Assembly: GCA_018389105.1 (NCBI GenBank) | Contig: JACATO010000122.1 | Location: 387,001-451,000 of the forward strand | Reading direction: 5' to 3' | Source of the DNA: Nautilus pompilius | Taxonomy: Eukaryota; Mollusca; Cephalopoda; Nautilida; Nautilidae | Length of the DNA: 64,000 bases | Shown: positions 31,575 to 46,500 of the stretch, one piece after another | How the letters are laid out: each line of letters begins with the position of its first letter | Numbering within the stretch: the first letter of the stretch is position 1 | Position numbers and translations under genes: made by a program | The notes under the pieces: generated by a model | Seen by the model: only the letters and a program-made list of their open reading frames with translations | Database searches by the model: none | Told to the model about the DNA's origin: nothing

Positions 31575-34500
31575 ATGACTTCCGCTCGCGGTGTGCTTGT
31601 GAATGGTGATGTGGAGTGTTGTGCGAGTGTGAGAGCTGATGTTGGTTTGGCTGCTAAAGTAGTGATGATTTCACTGAAGGAGGTGTTTGAAGGCCTGAAG
31701 CTCGGCGTACAAAGTGGGAGAACCGATGTAGTCAGATCAGTGCTATCGACAGTAGAACAGAGTAAGTCACCAGCTCTAGCAGTACCCGACACAATGTCCC
31801 CCCCCCCTCCCGGCCGGGACGCTGCGGGTCGCATTCTCTTTTAATTGGAACCGTATAGTACAGTCTGTCCCACTGAGTTAGGGCACATCATCCTTCCTTA
31901 TCAGGTCCCTGGCGTTTGATTTCCATTTCTAAATACCGGACCTACGCGTCGGTCGGTTTGCTGGGGTTCGGTGTCTTATCCTCGGGGTTTCCGTGTTATC
32001 CGTCGGTTTGTCTCGGTTCGTTTTTGTTTTGCTGATTTAATGTCTTATCCTCAGGGTTTCCAACTTTCCATATTATCCGTCGGTTTGCTTCGCTTGACGC
32101 TTTGTTGATTTAATGCTTTATCCTCAGGATTTCCAATCAGCCCCCCCCCCATTTTTTTGTTTGTTTGTTATGTATAAAGGGGAGACAACCCCGCCTCGCT
32201 ATGAATAAATTTATTTATTATACCTGCGGAACTTTAAGCTTAATGGCGCTCGCTCGCAGCTGAAGCTGGTGATCAGTCGAACCCGGAAGTCGCTGAGTCG
32301 TTTTGTGCATCTTTGATTAAAATGCATTCCCGACAGCAACAGATAGGGAAGTTACTGATGTATCCCGTGTTTCCTGTCAAGTAATGGAAAGAATAGTCCC
32401 TTTAAAGTATGGATAGGCCACTCTCAGGGAGCACTGCATTTCTCTATAAAAGTGTTTTGTAAAATTCCTTTAATGTAACAGTTTTTCAGCATTGTGCTCA
32501 ATAGTCTGAAATAAAACTAGTGCTGCTGAAGATGCCTTTTGGTTTTTATTGCGCTGTAGCTGCTTGTGTAAATGCTATGGAGGTACGTGAAAGTGATGTT
32601 TTCATGTCACCGCATGATGCACACACACACACACACACAATGAACCGCCTGCGCGTACTCTCAGGCGTGTGTTACTGTAAGACATCATGTGAATAAGAAT
32701 CGGTTTAGTTAGGTTCTCTTAAAAATATTGTCTTTTAGATTTTTAAATTGGATTCTACATTGGGCAGTAAATTTGCATAATTTTATTGGCAGGTGATAGC
32801 ACATATATTGATATTACATTTTTTTGTTTGCGTATCATTAATGAGCTTTAAAATGATACAAATATGCCCATGTTATCTATCATCTCAGGTATTGATATGT
32901 ATTCAATTTTTTCATTAGCTTGCATTATTTTGTTTGCCTTTAGTTATTGCATTGATTTTTTTCCCTAATTATTTATTCTATTTAATATGGCATTTGTAAT
33001 TTGAACTCCAACATACAAAAGTGCTGACTGATTTACAAGATTTTGCAGTTTATTCTTCTTCACATTCTATCATTTTATTAAATCATGTTGGCAGCATTCC
33101 TTAACAACACCCCACTGCTATGCATTTGTTGTCTACAATTTTTTACTGATATTAACTAGCATCTTCTTAAATAACATTTTACGTAATTATTTGAATTAAA
33201 CTGACAAACTTCAGATGGGTTTCCTTCCTCAAATATGCATGTCTTAAATGCACAGTTTCTCAAAATCTCTATTATATGAATTCTTAATTCTTTAGTAGTC
33301 TTCATTTATTTATTATTATTTTATAGATTAATACAAAAAAACAACAGTAAAATTGTTGCTCTTATTTAAAACATTTTAAAATGTAAGATATTTTTTTTAG
33401 TTCTTTAAACTAGCAGACTGGATTTATTTCTGCATTATTTCGGTGTTTTATTCTATATTGGTAAAACCTTTAGATACAAATGTAAAAGTTAAGAGATTTC
33501 CTATACAGTAAACAGAATTCCTTGAATTCAGTATTTGTCTCGATCATCCATCACTGCTTATCCACACACACACACACACATGAAAAGAGTGTTTGCTGGG
33601 TCACTATTATTTAGGAGAAGTAAGAGTGGGCAAAACTGGTCATTTTATAATTTTTCCTGGTCAAATTTATACTTTAGAATTTATTTACTTTGCTAATGCC
33701 ATTATAAATATTCCTCTTTTTGATTTGACTTAAATAATAATAATTTGTTGAAAAAATTAATGGGCAAGAAATAAAACTTCTCATTATTACTATCTGTGGA
33801 TTAATAGAGAATGAATTTTTTTAATTCCAAATTTTATAAAAAGCATACATCGCATGAAGTAAAATGTTGCTGACATTTGTATGCTGAATCTTTAATATCA
33901 GGTCTGTCTTTGTGATAATATTGAATTATTACTCCTGAAGCAGATTAGTCATTCTTCTAACCATCAGAACAACTCTTGTAACATGTATTTTGCACATGAT
34001 ATAAAAATTTATTACACCATACATTTAGAACAATTTTTGCACTGTTAATCATATTTTTTTTATTCTGCTTTTAGTATGTCAAATTACATCAGTCACTAAT
34101 TTTTTTATTTTTTACTAGACGTGTTAATAGTATATTGATCGATCAAATAGTGATTGATTTATAGATGTTGAAGTGTCTGCGATACTGGCATTTTGATCTT
34201 TTAAAAATAGTAAGTTCACACAATATTGACTAGATTTGGAAAAGACAATTTAAAGATATTCACAATTTTGTTCTAATAATAATAAAATTATGTAAGTCAT
34301 AAGTTCCAGTAACAAAAGTTTGCATGATTTTTGTACTAATATGTAGTTATCCTCTCTACTTCTTGCTCTGTACATTCTTTATTACCATTTTGGTATTGGA
34401 TCAAATGCAGAAAAATAGTTGCTACACACTGCCTGGAAAGTTAGCTACAAAATCACATACAACAAGAGCATCCTCTAAAGCTGATATGTTCACAACTATC

Positions 34501-37500
34501 TTAATACGTGGAGTAAATGGTTTATGGTAAATACTGACAAACATGAATTGGCTTCATCTTGAGTTTGAAAACAGACATTATTTCTGAATAATAGCTAATT
34601 TTCATTTAATATTATTACTTTCTTAAAAAAAAAAGGAAGTAGATAAATCTGAAATAAGTTTAGTGATGACAGAAAAAATAGACTTACAAGTTAATTATAG
34701 TAAAATATATATTTTTAATCCAATTAATGGCCAGTGAACCATGTTAACTGTCACTTAACTGTGTGGTTTGTCCTTATTTCCTGTTTATTTGGCTATTAAT
34801 GCAGGCTGGGACCTGTAATGGCCAGGTGGGGAGGTGCATCATGCTATTGGAAACATTGGGCAGTGTGAAAGTGCTTGATGTATTTTGACATCAGCTGAAC
34901 TAACAAGCTAACAAGAGACTCTACTAGCAGCTGTTTAGCTGTGGAAGAAATGCATGCCAGTGGACTGGTATAGAAGAGCAAAACAAAGTCACGAGGTACA
35001 CCAGACCAAGTCGTTATCAATGGGGAGGCCATCAGACATAGCAGGCCAGCACCTTATATGCCTGCTGCCCTCTAATATGTAGTATATAGTTACATTTTTT
35101 TTTTTAGACTAAGACATTTAAATGTTTTATGGTTAATTAATTGCTATATTTGTGTAGTGATTTTAATGTTTGGTTGGCAAACTATATGGTGTAGTGCAAA
35201 AATTGTTTTATTTTTTTAAGTTAAATGAAAATGCATTTTCATGATTTAACTACCATGGTAGATAGGTTCTGGAAGTTAAGTGCCATGTCTGAACAAACTG
35301 CTAATTTGTTTAATTGTTAAATTCTTAATTTGAACTGGATAGTTCAGAGTTTTGATTGTGCTATGGTAGCTGATTATTATACAGCAATATGTTTGCCTTA
35401 TTTTACCATCTTTCAGTGATAAAGCACTGATCAGTTAATGATGTTTTAATTGCAAGTTTATTTTGGGAAGCTGCAGATCTGAGAAAATTAAAAAGAAAAC
35501 ATGTTGAGTTATTGAACCATTGTTTTAAATATGTACATCTTATATGATAAATAGTATAGCCATAAAAAGGCTGGAGAAACTAGTTTTGTGTACATTGTGC
35601 CACAGATTACTTGTTTAAAATGCCGTCATACCATTTTCTGCAAAAAAACATAACTGCATTTATATTTTATTGTTGGGCTTTTGTTTTTCCATCCTTTTGT
35701 TTAGGTTGTGAATACATTGTCTAGTATTTCCTAATTAACAACATTAGTAAGATCTTAGTGCTTTTAACTCCTGCCAAAAATCATGATGGCTTTTAGACAG
35801 AGTATTCATTCATTCATTTTAATAGAAGCATTTCTACAACATTAAATAAATTATTTTATGAGTCCACATCTTAAAAAGTATAGGAGTGGGTCTTGTGTAT
35901 AGTTTTCCTTAAGTCTAGGTTAGGCTATCTTTCCTTTTTCTTTTTTTTTACAAAACATTATTTTTATCTTATGTTGATAGGCTAATGACTTGCATGCATA
36001 TAAAGACGGCGGTCTGTTTTCAGAGCTAAATCACTCATTTTTGTGTTCTGTAGTGAGGGTTATTTTAGATGGCAAATTAATAGTGTCTATAAAACTTACA
36101 GGACCTGGATTTGGGAGGTGCACATGTTAATTTCAGATTTCCCACCTAACCTAAGAGGATTCCTTCAAATTAACATTAGGGGAGTACTTATTAAAACCCT
36201 AACCCACTACATTTGCTCTGCTGCTGATAAATTCTGGTTCTCTCATTTTCAACTATTCTATACTATGGTAAGATGCTTTATTATTATAGATTTTCTTAAT
36301 TTTAATTCATAGTTTAGTAAATATTATTTTTTCATTGTAGCTGGTGAATTGAAAAATTTACCTCAAATTTTAAATGAACCATGCAGCGATGATGGTACCC
36401 TTCTACACCTGGCTACTAAGGTAATGTATCCAAGTATTCTGTTACATTTACATCAATTTATTTCTTCTTGTTTTTTTTTAAGGTACAGAGAAAAAGTTTC
36501 ATTTGTTTTGTACTCTGTTTTATAGCTGGGTGAACCAGATGTTGTTCGCACATTGCTGGCAGCAGGAGCTGACCCTGGTGTTCATAATGGCAAACAGCAG
36601 ACTCCATTTGATCTGGCTAAAGTAGAAAATGTAAAAGCTGTTTTTAATGAAGAGCTGCTTCAGGCTGTTGCTAAATCCAAGTATGTATCATTGTGTGGCC
36701 ATTGCTATAAATTGCATTGATCCTTTTTGTTAGATATGGTATAAGACTATGTCTAACAATCCACAAGTCTGGTGCAAGTTGAACCTACATTTGGGTTTAT
36801 TTAAATTTGTCTAACTTGGTCATACTCTAGTTGATTACAAGTAATAATCTTTTGTCAATAATCATGGTCTTTATTGGTCTCTGTGGTCAAACATTAAAAA
36901 TTACCAAGATTGGGTTGACTGCAGTAAAAGATTTTTAAAAAACCAATAATAAACTTATTTTTAAAATATTTGCATTTCAAGTATGGCCCAATTTTAATGA
37001 AAATTTCCAAACTTGCACAAATCTCTTTTTTAAAATTTATTGATTTCAAGCACCTATCCTCTTTATATATATATATATAGTACTGATATAAAAATTCAGA
37101 ATGGAAAAAAAAATGCTTGAAATTAACCATGTAGACATGGATTTTTGTTTGTTTTTCATATTTATCTAATGTCAGATATCAACAGTTTCTATTTTATTTC
37201 AGTATTGGTCGTGTATGCCAGCTTGTTGCTTCTGGATTAAGTGTAAACTTACAAGACAGCACAGAAAAGCTGAACACACCTCTGCACTGGGCTGCCAGCT
37301 TTGCTTCAAGAGATATGGTTCAGTGTCTTTGTTGTGAGTATTACACTATCAATATTACTTACAGGTATTATAGTGTCTGCAACTTGAGTCAGATAGTACA
37401 CAGTTTTGCTACAGCCTGCCAATAACTTTACACATGCAATGTAACATCTAATTAAACAAGTTCAAGCAGTTTTCTTAAGAACTTATGTGATCAAATATAC

Positions 37501-40500
37501 AATGCTCTGCTCTAATAATTTGAAAATCTTTTGTTATTATGTTTGATGTAGAAAATGGCAAATAAAGTCAAGCAGTAGAATGAAATTCTTTGTTAGTACT
37601 TGATCAAGCTACCTTTTGCAGCATAAAAAATTTTACCCTGTTTGGCATTAAATCATTGAGATTTTGTATTATTGTCGAGTCAAGTTTCTTCCATATCCAT
37701 TTGAAAGTTTCTTTTAAATATTTCATATTTGGTGGAATGTGGGCAAGTTTTAGCTGATGATCTGGATGCGCTCTTTGATTGGGGTATGCAGAAATTGGCT
37801 TGGTTTGTTTGGATTGTGTTCACGTGAAAGCTGTGTCATGTAGTACCATTCTCCTGAAGAATATTGGCATTGAACATCAGTATGTCTTATATGTATAGTA
37901 GTAGGGTGTGCTTGTAAAATGGCATTTTATCTGTCAGAATTTAAATGTCCTTTGATAAACACCAATTCTGTCTGCAGCCTATTCTATGATACTCCTGCTT
38001 CCATACTTGACTGTGGACTGAAGAAAGTGAGAAAAATCTTTGTGACCTCCAGATGTGAATTGCTGAAACCTGGACTCATTGGAGAAGAGTACACACTACT
38101 AATACTCTTTGGTTTTGCCAGACCTGAACTGTTTTATTCTTATTGGAAAGGAATTCGTGTGCTACACCTCTTTGTAGCCAACAAGTTGGTGGAGATAATG
38201 GACCATTCTTTGGCTTCTCTTGCATGGGCAATGTCAGCAAGAGAACCTTGAGGGTGATTTTGGCAAGTAATGTGCATTCTTGTTGTGGTTTCATCATGGA
38301 GGGTCTTCTAAATTGCTTTGCTACAGATGTGACACTTGCCTCAGTGAACTTTGTGATAATATTGGCTACAAGTCCATGAGAATTGTCAAGATACTGGGCA
38401 ATCTGACATGACTTTGGCCACCTGCTGAACAGCATAACATGTTGGTCGTCCTTCTTTACCTCTCTAATGTAAATGTTCATTTTGTATGTTGGTTTAACCA
38501 ATTGAAAAATGCATCTGTATCTGCAGAAGATGGAAATACAGTAAAAGTATCATCCACATATTTGTAATATGAATAAGGGAACTGGCCAAAATGCATAGAA
38601 GATTTTTCATCAATAGAATGAAGATATGTTGGCTAAAACAGGGCTCAAAAGATGACTCATGACCACCCATATTCAGCTGAATATATAATTGGCTAGTAAA
38701 AGGAAATGAACAATAGTCATAGCTAAAAGAAGTAATTTTTAAAGGGTTGCAGAGGTTATCTGGAAAATGTGTTGTCAGAAAAAAATATGGTCTGGTAAAA
38801 ACAGTATCTTTAAAGAGAAGGATCTTTAAGTGGTGCCCTCTATCAGTACATTTTGCGCTAAAAGCAAGATGACAGGCAACGCTTTGCTCATTTCAATTTT
38901 AGCTCTAGTGTTCTATATCCACATTTTTGTTTTGCATTGATTTTTGCTGAAACAATGAAATTGGAGTTCATGAAGGAACAGAAAGAGAAGCAACAGCTGT
39001 CATACAATGGGTACACTCATATGGAAGAGGGGAGCAAAACCCAAAACCTCATACAACTGGACATGGCACTGTGTCAGATGGGTCTTTTTCAGATGTTCTG
39101 GGTGTGTTCATACAACCAGTGAGTGATACAGTCATTGAGAAACATCTCACAAATACACAGGAAACATTGTGTGACATCATGTGCAGGTAATTTGGCAGGA
39201 GCTTAAAGAGGCATTGATGAGTATTGCTACAGCACAAAATCTCATTGTTGAGACCACTCAAAAATTTTATGTATCAGCTAAAGCTCAACTGTTTCCTATT
39301 CTGTCATTTAAACACAATATTATAAATTATTAAACAGCAGCAACACTGGCTTTGCCAAGAACTCTTGAAGAATTTCATGTGCCACAAGAATACAGACTTT
39401 CCAGCTTTATGATAATAATGACATGCAGAGGATTTTAGCAATTAGCATGTGTGAACACTGGTTCAAAGATGGGACATTTGACATTGTTAACTTTACACAA
39501 TTCATGGTGTTTACTACAACAACGTGCTGCTGGCAGTTTTTGCTCTCCTGGACAAAACAAGCCACTTACAAGAAACTTCTTGAGCTGAAAAACCTTTAGT
39601 TCTGAAAAGATATGATGACTGATTTTGAATTTGCAGCAGTGAAATCATTGCAGGAATTGAATATCAAGGATACTTTTTTAACTTTGGCCAATGTTTGTGG
39701 AAGGAAATCCAAGGTGAGTGCTAAACTTGTGTGATGTTTTGAAACAAATCAGATGTGGATTTTTAGCTTCAAGTCAGAAAAGTAAAAGTACTTGGTTATG
39801 TACCTGTCAATGATGATAGAGTCAGTATTTTTAAAAAGTTAATTGAACTTTTTTCACACCCTGTTCAATTACTTTGAAGGTATGTAGATCTGTGTACCTG
39901 GCTGCATAACTAGATACCTATTGAGTCTTTGGAATTGATACAGAGCAGTTATTTAAGGCCTTCCAAAATCAAAAAATTCATTTGAAGGTTGGGCATTGAA
40001 CATTTAGTTAATTATTTGGTGCATGTCATCCTAATACCTGGAAGTTCAGCAATAGACTGAAGAAGCAGCAGCAAGGTCTAAGATAACTCATAATTAAGCA
40101 GTAGCAACAAAAAAGGCAGGTGAATTACAAGAGCACTGCAAAGAGAATCAAAACCTGATGCAGCCTTGTGCGTAATTGTATTTTATTTAATAAAGCATTT
40201 AGATTTAATTGAATTTGTAATGAATCTCTTATAACTACTCTTTAATAAAATCATTTTTGTAGTTGAGTTGGGATTAATTGAAAATAGTAATAACTTGAAT
40301 GAGATTTGTACTTTAGTATATTGAATTTATGGTGAAATTTTTGGCTAAATTTTTGTTGGACTACATATTGTTCAGCCAGATCCCATTTAACTGGACTACA
40401 AATTTTCTAACTGTATATGTTTTTCATAGAATTATTGCAGAGATATAAGTCTCATGGTATAATTTACTAATACATAGTAGCAGAACATTAGTAAATAAAG

Positions 40501-43500
40501 GATTTAGATCAAAACTGCTTATGATATGAAAATTACAATTTGAACTAAAGAGACTAAAGAAATGAGTTTTTATTGGTTGACAGAAAGAAGCTGAAGTATG
40601 TCAACCAATCAAGATGCCACCATTTCAATAAAGGACGATACAGGACAGATATAGCAATTATTTTTATGAATTTTTAAAAAATCATAAAGTGCACCTGAAA
40701 TAATATTTTCATTCTTTAAATTCAAAAGATATCTTTGAAACTATCATTTATTTTGCATAAGTGAGGTGCTTCAATAACACAATGAAATTTTGTAGAATCA
40801 GAAAATGTGATGGATTTTTTCTACATAATCTGATTTACTCAAAATTACAATAGTTACACCTTTATCAGGATTTATAAACTACAAATTTATTTTTCAAGAG
40901 GTTATGTATGGCTGTTTGTTGTTTTTTTTATAAATTGAATGTTTTCTTTTATTGCTGAAAACAGTGAAAAGACTATATTTCACACCTGTAGTAAACTGCT
41001 GCAAAGCATCAGAATAACTCTATTGAGTTTTAATGATAGACCATGCAGCTTCATTAAGAACATAGTTAGAATAATTGAAAATCACTTTGGAAAGACAACA
41101 ATAATTGTCATTTGTCCCATAAAGCAACTACTAGAGAAAATAGGGCCAGTGATCTGAGGAACCTTTGGATGAGTTTGGTTTCTGTGGCCATTGCACTGTG
41201 AAACATCAAGATTTTCAAATTAACATGAGCAAGTTTTACTTAATCAGGTGGCATAACATTTGTGGTGGAATTTTAAGAGATGAAGGAGGGTACTACATTG
41301 GTTCAATGAGGTTGTGTCTGGTACCATTAGAAATATTCTTGAGGCTGTTTCTGTTTCTCTTCTTGGTGTTCAGGTACTAGACCAATATTTTGGATGATAC
41401 TGTGCTGGTGCAGTATCTTCAGGATAATGTAATTGAGTACCTTGCTTAGCCTGCCCTGAATCTAGACTTGACCCCAGTGGAGTGTTTTTGGAACCTAATA
41501 GTTTGAAGAAGAGGAATCCTCCTTGTTGCTGGAATGGTCAGAAATCAATGGATATATACGCATCATCTTGTGAGCAGGATAAGTGCTGCGTTGGTGGTGT
41601 TAGGAAATCGTCTGTACGAGAGAAGGTTACACTTTATATTGACTTTAAACATCATGATGCAGTTTGCACAACACCAAGTGACATTTTCATTGTTAGATAT
41701 TGATGATGCATCTAACATTATATGCTTTACTCTTTTTTGTAATAGCTGGTTTCAACTTTTTTCATGCCATTTTACAAAGCATTCTATAATAATTGAAAAT
41801 AAACAAATTCCATATAATATTTTTTTTTTATTTTAGCACGTGGTGCCAACATAAATATTGCCAATGCAGATGGTTCCACGCCACTTCATGATGCTGTCCG
41901 CCAGGGTGATTTGGGAGTTATTAAAGAATTACTAATCAACGGGGCAGATCCTTTTATAAAGCTCTCTGCTGGGTCAGTATTACTTCAAGTATTGTCACTT
42001 ACCATAGATTACTCAAGCGTATACAATATTTGTTACTTAAATAGTCTAATTAAACATTGTTAAAAAGTTTCTGTTTGTAGAATGACAACATCACATGTTG
42101 AAGTTGTGATATATGATTCACTTTTCTTGCACATGTCTGCACACTTTGTTAATGATGTGAAAACAATGGTAGATTTGTCAAATTAATCATCTCCTATCAT
42201 GCATAAAGACATCACAGACTGGCTCCACTAACATCATTACTGGTATAATCCATAGGATTTTTCCATTCTTGAAGATCATTTATGTATGGGATGGTGCTAA
42301 ATGTAAATTTTATAAGACAATATCATTTAAGTTCAAAATCAATTCTACTGTACTCAGGCATGTATATTTAATACATTCATTTTCAGGTTGCAGCTTTCTT
42401 GCATTTGCATATGAGATTCCCTTTCTAATTTTGACATCTACCTCTGACTGCATCCAGCATCATTCTTTCGTAGATTAGATTTTTGTAGGAATTTCGCATG
42501 CAGTGTTTTTTGCTCTGGATTTGAGTGTTCCAGAATAAACAAGAAGCTTTGACTGAGACAAACTCTCTTTGTGACATCTTGCAATAATAGGAAATAAGTC
42601 TCTAAAAACCTCCCAAATTGAGAGAAGTTTTTGTAATATGCTGATCAGCAGAGATATCTTGAGGAAAAAATCTCAACTGGTTTTTCATTGATTGACATCA
42701 ATGGCTGTGGTGGGTAAGGGGTCCTCCCACAAGACAAGTATATATTTAATTTTGTGTTACTGTTTCCCATAATTTGATATTTTACATACACACCTGTAAT
42801 AGAAAACCTGGTAGTACACAACTTAAATTTAATGCAAAAATGGTGTGCATGTTTATTGAAAAAGGCTGACATTCAAAAACAAAAAAAAAAACACCTTTAT
42901 ATTTCCAATCATTAATATTCATTTTCAACAGAATAAACCTCATACATTAAATTACGAAATATCTACAATGTATTGATAGGAGAACATTGCAAATTTGAAA
43001 AAAATTGCTTTAAAAAAAGAATTAATGGAATAGATATATGCTTTGTTTATATAATGCTGCACACTATATCATTTGCTTATACATGGGTTCTACTGATGTA
43101 TGCAGCCACACAGGACTGACTGGCATTTTAATAAAATAAGAGTGTTGTTGTTTTTCTTTTGGAAAATGGAACCTCATGAAGATGCTGATCCAATTTTGTA
43201 TTTGTGCTGAAAGCTAATTTTAAGTCCAAAATGGATACAAATTTTGTAAAATGCTTTTTCGTCTGAATAGTATAATAACCTAAATAAGAGATAATTAGAT
43301 GAAAGTTAGTTTTATGTAGCCCGGGAAGTAAGCTGTTCTACTTCATTGTAAGACCATTTAAGTGCTGGTTTCCTGAATGTGGGAATGTTAACCCCATCAG
43401 TATTGTTGTGATGCTAGGTGTGAAGGAAAGGAAACTGCCCATTTTACTCAAACTTCTTTCGTTTTATTATCTCTTAAAATCCTCTTTTACAGGTATGTCG

Positions 43501-46500
43501 TCAGTAGGCAACATTAAATAACCATTTATTTGCAATTCTTGTTTTAACACAATTCTATAGTAGTTTATTTCTCTTCACTGCTGAAATCTCGCGTTAACAA
43601 GACTTTACTTTTGAGCACTGCATGGGGGTTGGTCACTTCACTCCCTTAAAAACAAAAATATAAAAGTGTTTTACCTGGCTTCCAGGCATTTGTCCTGTTT
43701 GTGGAACTTGAAATGCCATTTCTTGCAACATGGCTCAACAAAAAGACATGATTTGAATAGTGTGGAGGAATTGAAGTTCAAAAGTTGGTTGCATGGAAGC
43801 AGACATTTTTTATGGTTGGAGGGGGAAAAATGCACAAAACTATGGTAACCAATTAGGTGGTAACCTAAAGCTAATGAACTTGGTATGGTTACTTCTGAAG
43901 CATCGAGTGGATTCCTGTACCACTGGAAAGTGAGACATAGCCTTGTATACTAAAAAGTGTACAATGAAAAAGCTGACAGTAACAAACTCATTGATACATA
44001 GACTGAGGAAGAATTAGCAGGTTTGTTAGCAGAGTATCTGCTTGGTTGCATTACAATTATGATGAAACTGAACTTTTCTGCTGTTCAAACCTATGTAAAA
44101 TGTGGAGAGAAAGTGAGTGGTGGCAAAATGAGAGGAGAACACCTTACAGAGCTTTGTGCTAACCAGAACGGTTTGGATAGTTACAACATTCCGTGGTCAG
44201 AAAAGTGAAAACACTTGTTTAAGAATGCAATAATTTTTCCAGTGGATTATGGAAGTAGCATTGATGCCTTTGTGGCAAACACCTTTCAAGGTGGCTGCAA
44301 TCTTTCAGTGACAGGGTGAGAAAGTGGAACAAAGTGTTGTTGATTTTTATGGATAATGCCACTTGCCATTATATCTCTTGATCTGTCAGGTGAGGACTGT
44401 CTAAAATTTCCATCATCCAGCCCCTGTATCAAGATGTCACTCGCAGCATCAAGCAGCACTACAAGAAACAGTTCCTGCACAAGTTGGTTTCTGTTTCAGA
44501 TTCTGCTGTTGGAACTCTTGTTTCACAGGTAATGAAAACCACCACATGTTGGATGCTGTGCACTTAGCAGAGCTCGGAAGGCAGTTGCATCAGAAAGTGC
44601 TTTAGAAACTCCAGTTTGGCTTCAAGAGAGGAAAACAATGGCCCAGACGTGAGGCGGACTTCAATCTTTTTGTTTCAGTGGATGATGATTGCAACATCTG
44701 CAGACACATGACTGATGCAGAAATTGTTTCTTCTCTAAAAGACTCAGTAACAAAGGATGATGGGTATGTGAATGAAGATGTGCCAGAGCTGGAAATTCCC
44801 CAAATCAGAGAGGTAGGTTCTGCACTGTGCATTGATTCGAGGAAAAGTGCAAAGGTTAGTGACTTCTGACTTTCACCAAAAGAAACATCACAGACTTCAC
44901 TGTATAAGCAACAAACTCATGAAACACAACCATTTAAAATTTCTAAGTTGTTACACTGTATTCACTTTTTAGAGGTTGTAAGAACTTGAAGTAACAATCT
45001 AATAAAAAATGTAATGTCCAGCCTTGATTCTTTTATTGCTTCTTGCTTACTAGAAATTTCCACTATATCACAATCCGTGAGGTGGTCCTGGGTGGCTGCA
45101 ATTAAGTGTTCTTCTGTATTTTATTGCCATCCCAAGAGTATCTTTGGGCATGATTTTCCAAGAGCTGTTTGAAAAATGTGAATACAATTAGCACCTTGAA
45201 AACCAAATTTTCAGCTTGTTAATTGTGGCTTAGTAGTCAACCAGCATTTTCTACTTCTGTTTTTTTGCTCAGTTCTCAGAGGCTTGGTAAGCTTAATGAT
45301 TGTTTACATGTGCAACTGTTTTTATATCAGCCTCAATAAACATTAGCCAACTTTTTATTTACTAAACTTCTAGTGATGCTGTCAATGAGAACATGCGAAT
45401 CAAATTGAGTATACATTCATTAAAGACTAAGGACTTTTAAACGAAACCCATTTGGAGTATACATATGCTTATAATATGTACATGTGGCACTTACAGGAAA
45501 ACTGCTTTTGATTAGTTTTTGATATTCTGAAATTCATGGATGAAGAGTGATTTGCCTTCATCACCATGGCAGAAGAAATGTTGGACTAACAGGCCCTGTG
45601 GGAAATCTGTGCTCTTTATATTCTTTGATATCAGAATTTTCTTTTTTTTTTTACAATAATGTCCTTGTCTCCTCAATGCTGTGTGGCATAAATGCCATGA
45701 CTTGTTCAGAGTGCAAGTAGATCCTTCAACAACAGTGTGCCATGCCACACACCATCTAATTAATCACGAGTTTCATTAGCCAGATCCTCTAATGCACCTT
45801 GTGACTTCATGCTTATTTCCTGTATGAACTGCCTTCATTTTGTAGATGCTTTCCAGTCAGCTGTGACCAATGTTTTGGAGTGGTTGCCAAGAATGACTTA
45901 TGGCCAGTGTTCTAAAAGATCTCTACAATGTTTGGAGGAGTATATCAAAAGTGAAATGAACTGTTTTGGAGGGGATCAAAATGAAAAGCTTACTTCTGTG
46001 CATAGTTTTCTCATATAAGAGTTCCTCTTATATATGTATACATATTAAATTTTTTAAAATTTCTTCTTTATGTTTACATGCTTCTTTCTTTCAGAAAGGA
46101 TAAAGGGAATAATGCAGTTGATTTGGCTGAAGATAATGTCAGTATTCTTAAGCTGTTAGAAAACCCTTTGTCTTGTCAGCAGAATGGTGAACAGACTTCC
46201 ACTGAAGATGCTATAGGTAAGCATTATAAAAATGTGCTGTGTGTCTTGCTGATGATGTCTCTTTCCATGAAATAATTTATCTAGATAGTCCTTTAATTCA
46301 TTCATGATCATTTGTAGTGATGTGAATAAACTCATTATCTGATTATTTTTGAGAGTTTGTTAAAATCTGCATACTTATTGTGGAAATGCCTCTCAAAGTG
46401 ATATTCTTATTTTCAACTGAACACTGATTGTGTTTTCATTATTAAAAGCTTTAAAAATGAGAAAACTACATCTTTTGCAGACCTATTGATCTTGTGTACT

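Larger units (their letters stand above)
36526..41972 (+). other. Ankyrin-repeat exons 3 to 5 of the ankyrin-GH20 gene
   Basis: Exon 3 (36526-36680) encodes VVRTLLAAGADPGVHN, exon 4 (37203-37333) NTPLHWAASFASRDMVQCL, and exon 5 (41837-41972) RGANINIANADGSTPLHDAV and ELLINGADPF. Repeats cross exon borders, as is usual for ankyrin genes. The introns between them hold Tc1-like and MULE-like relics. Confidence 0.9.

Noticed and set aside
31370..31834. 154-codon - strand frame across the divergent promoter
   Set aside because: It overlaps exon 1 of the ankyrin-GH20 gene antisense, is Pro/Ser/Thr-rich through composition, and matches no family.
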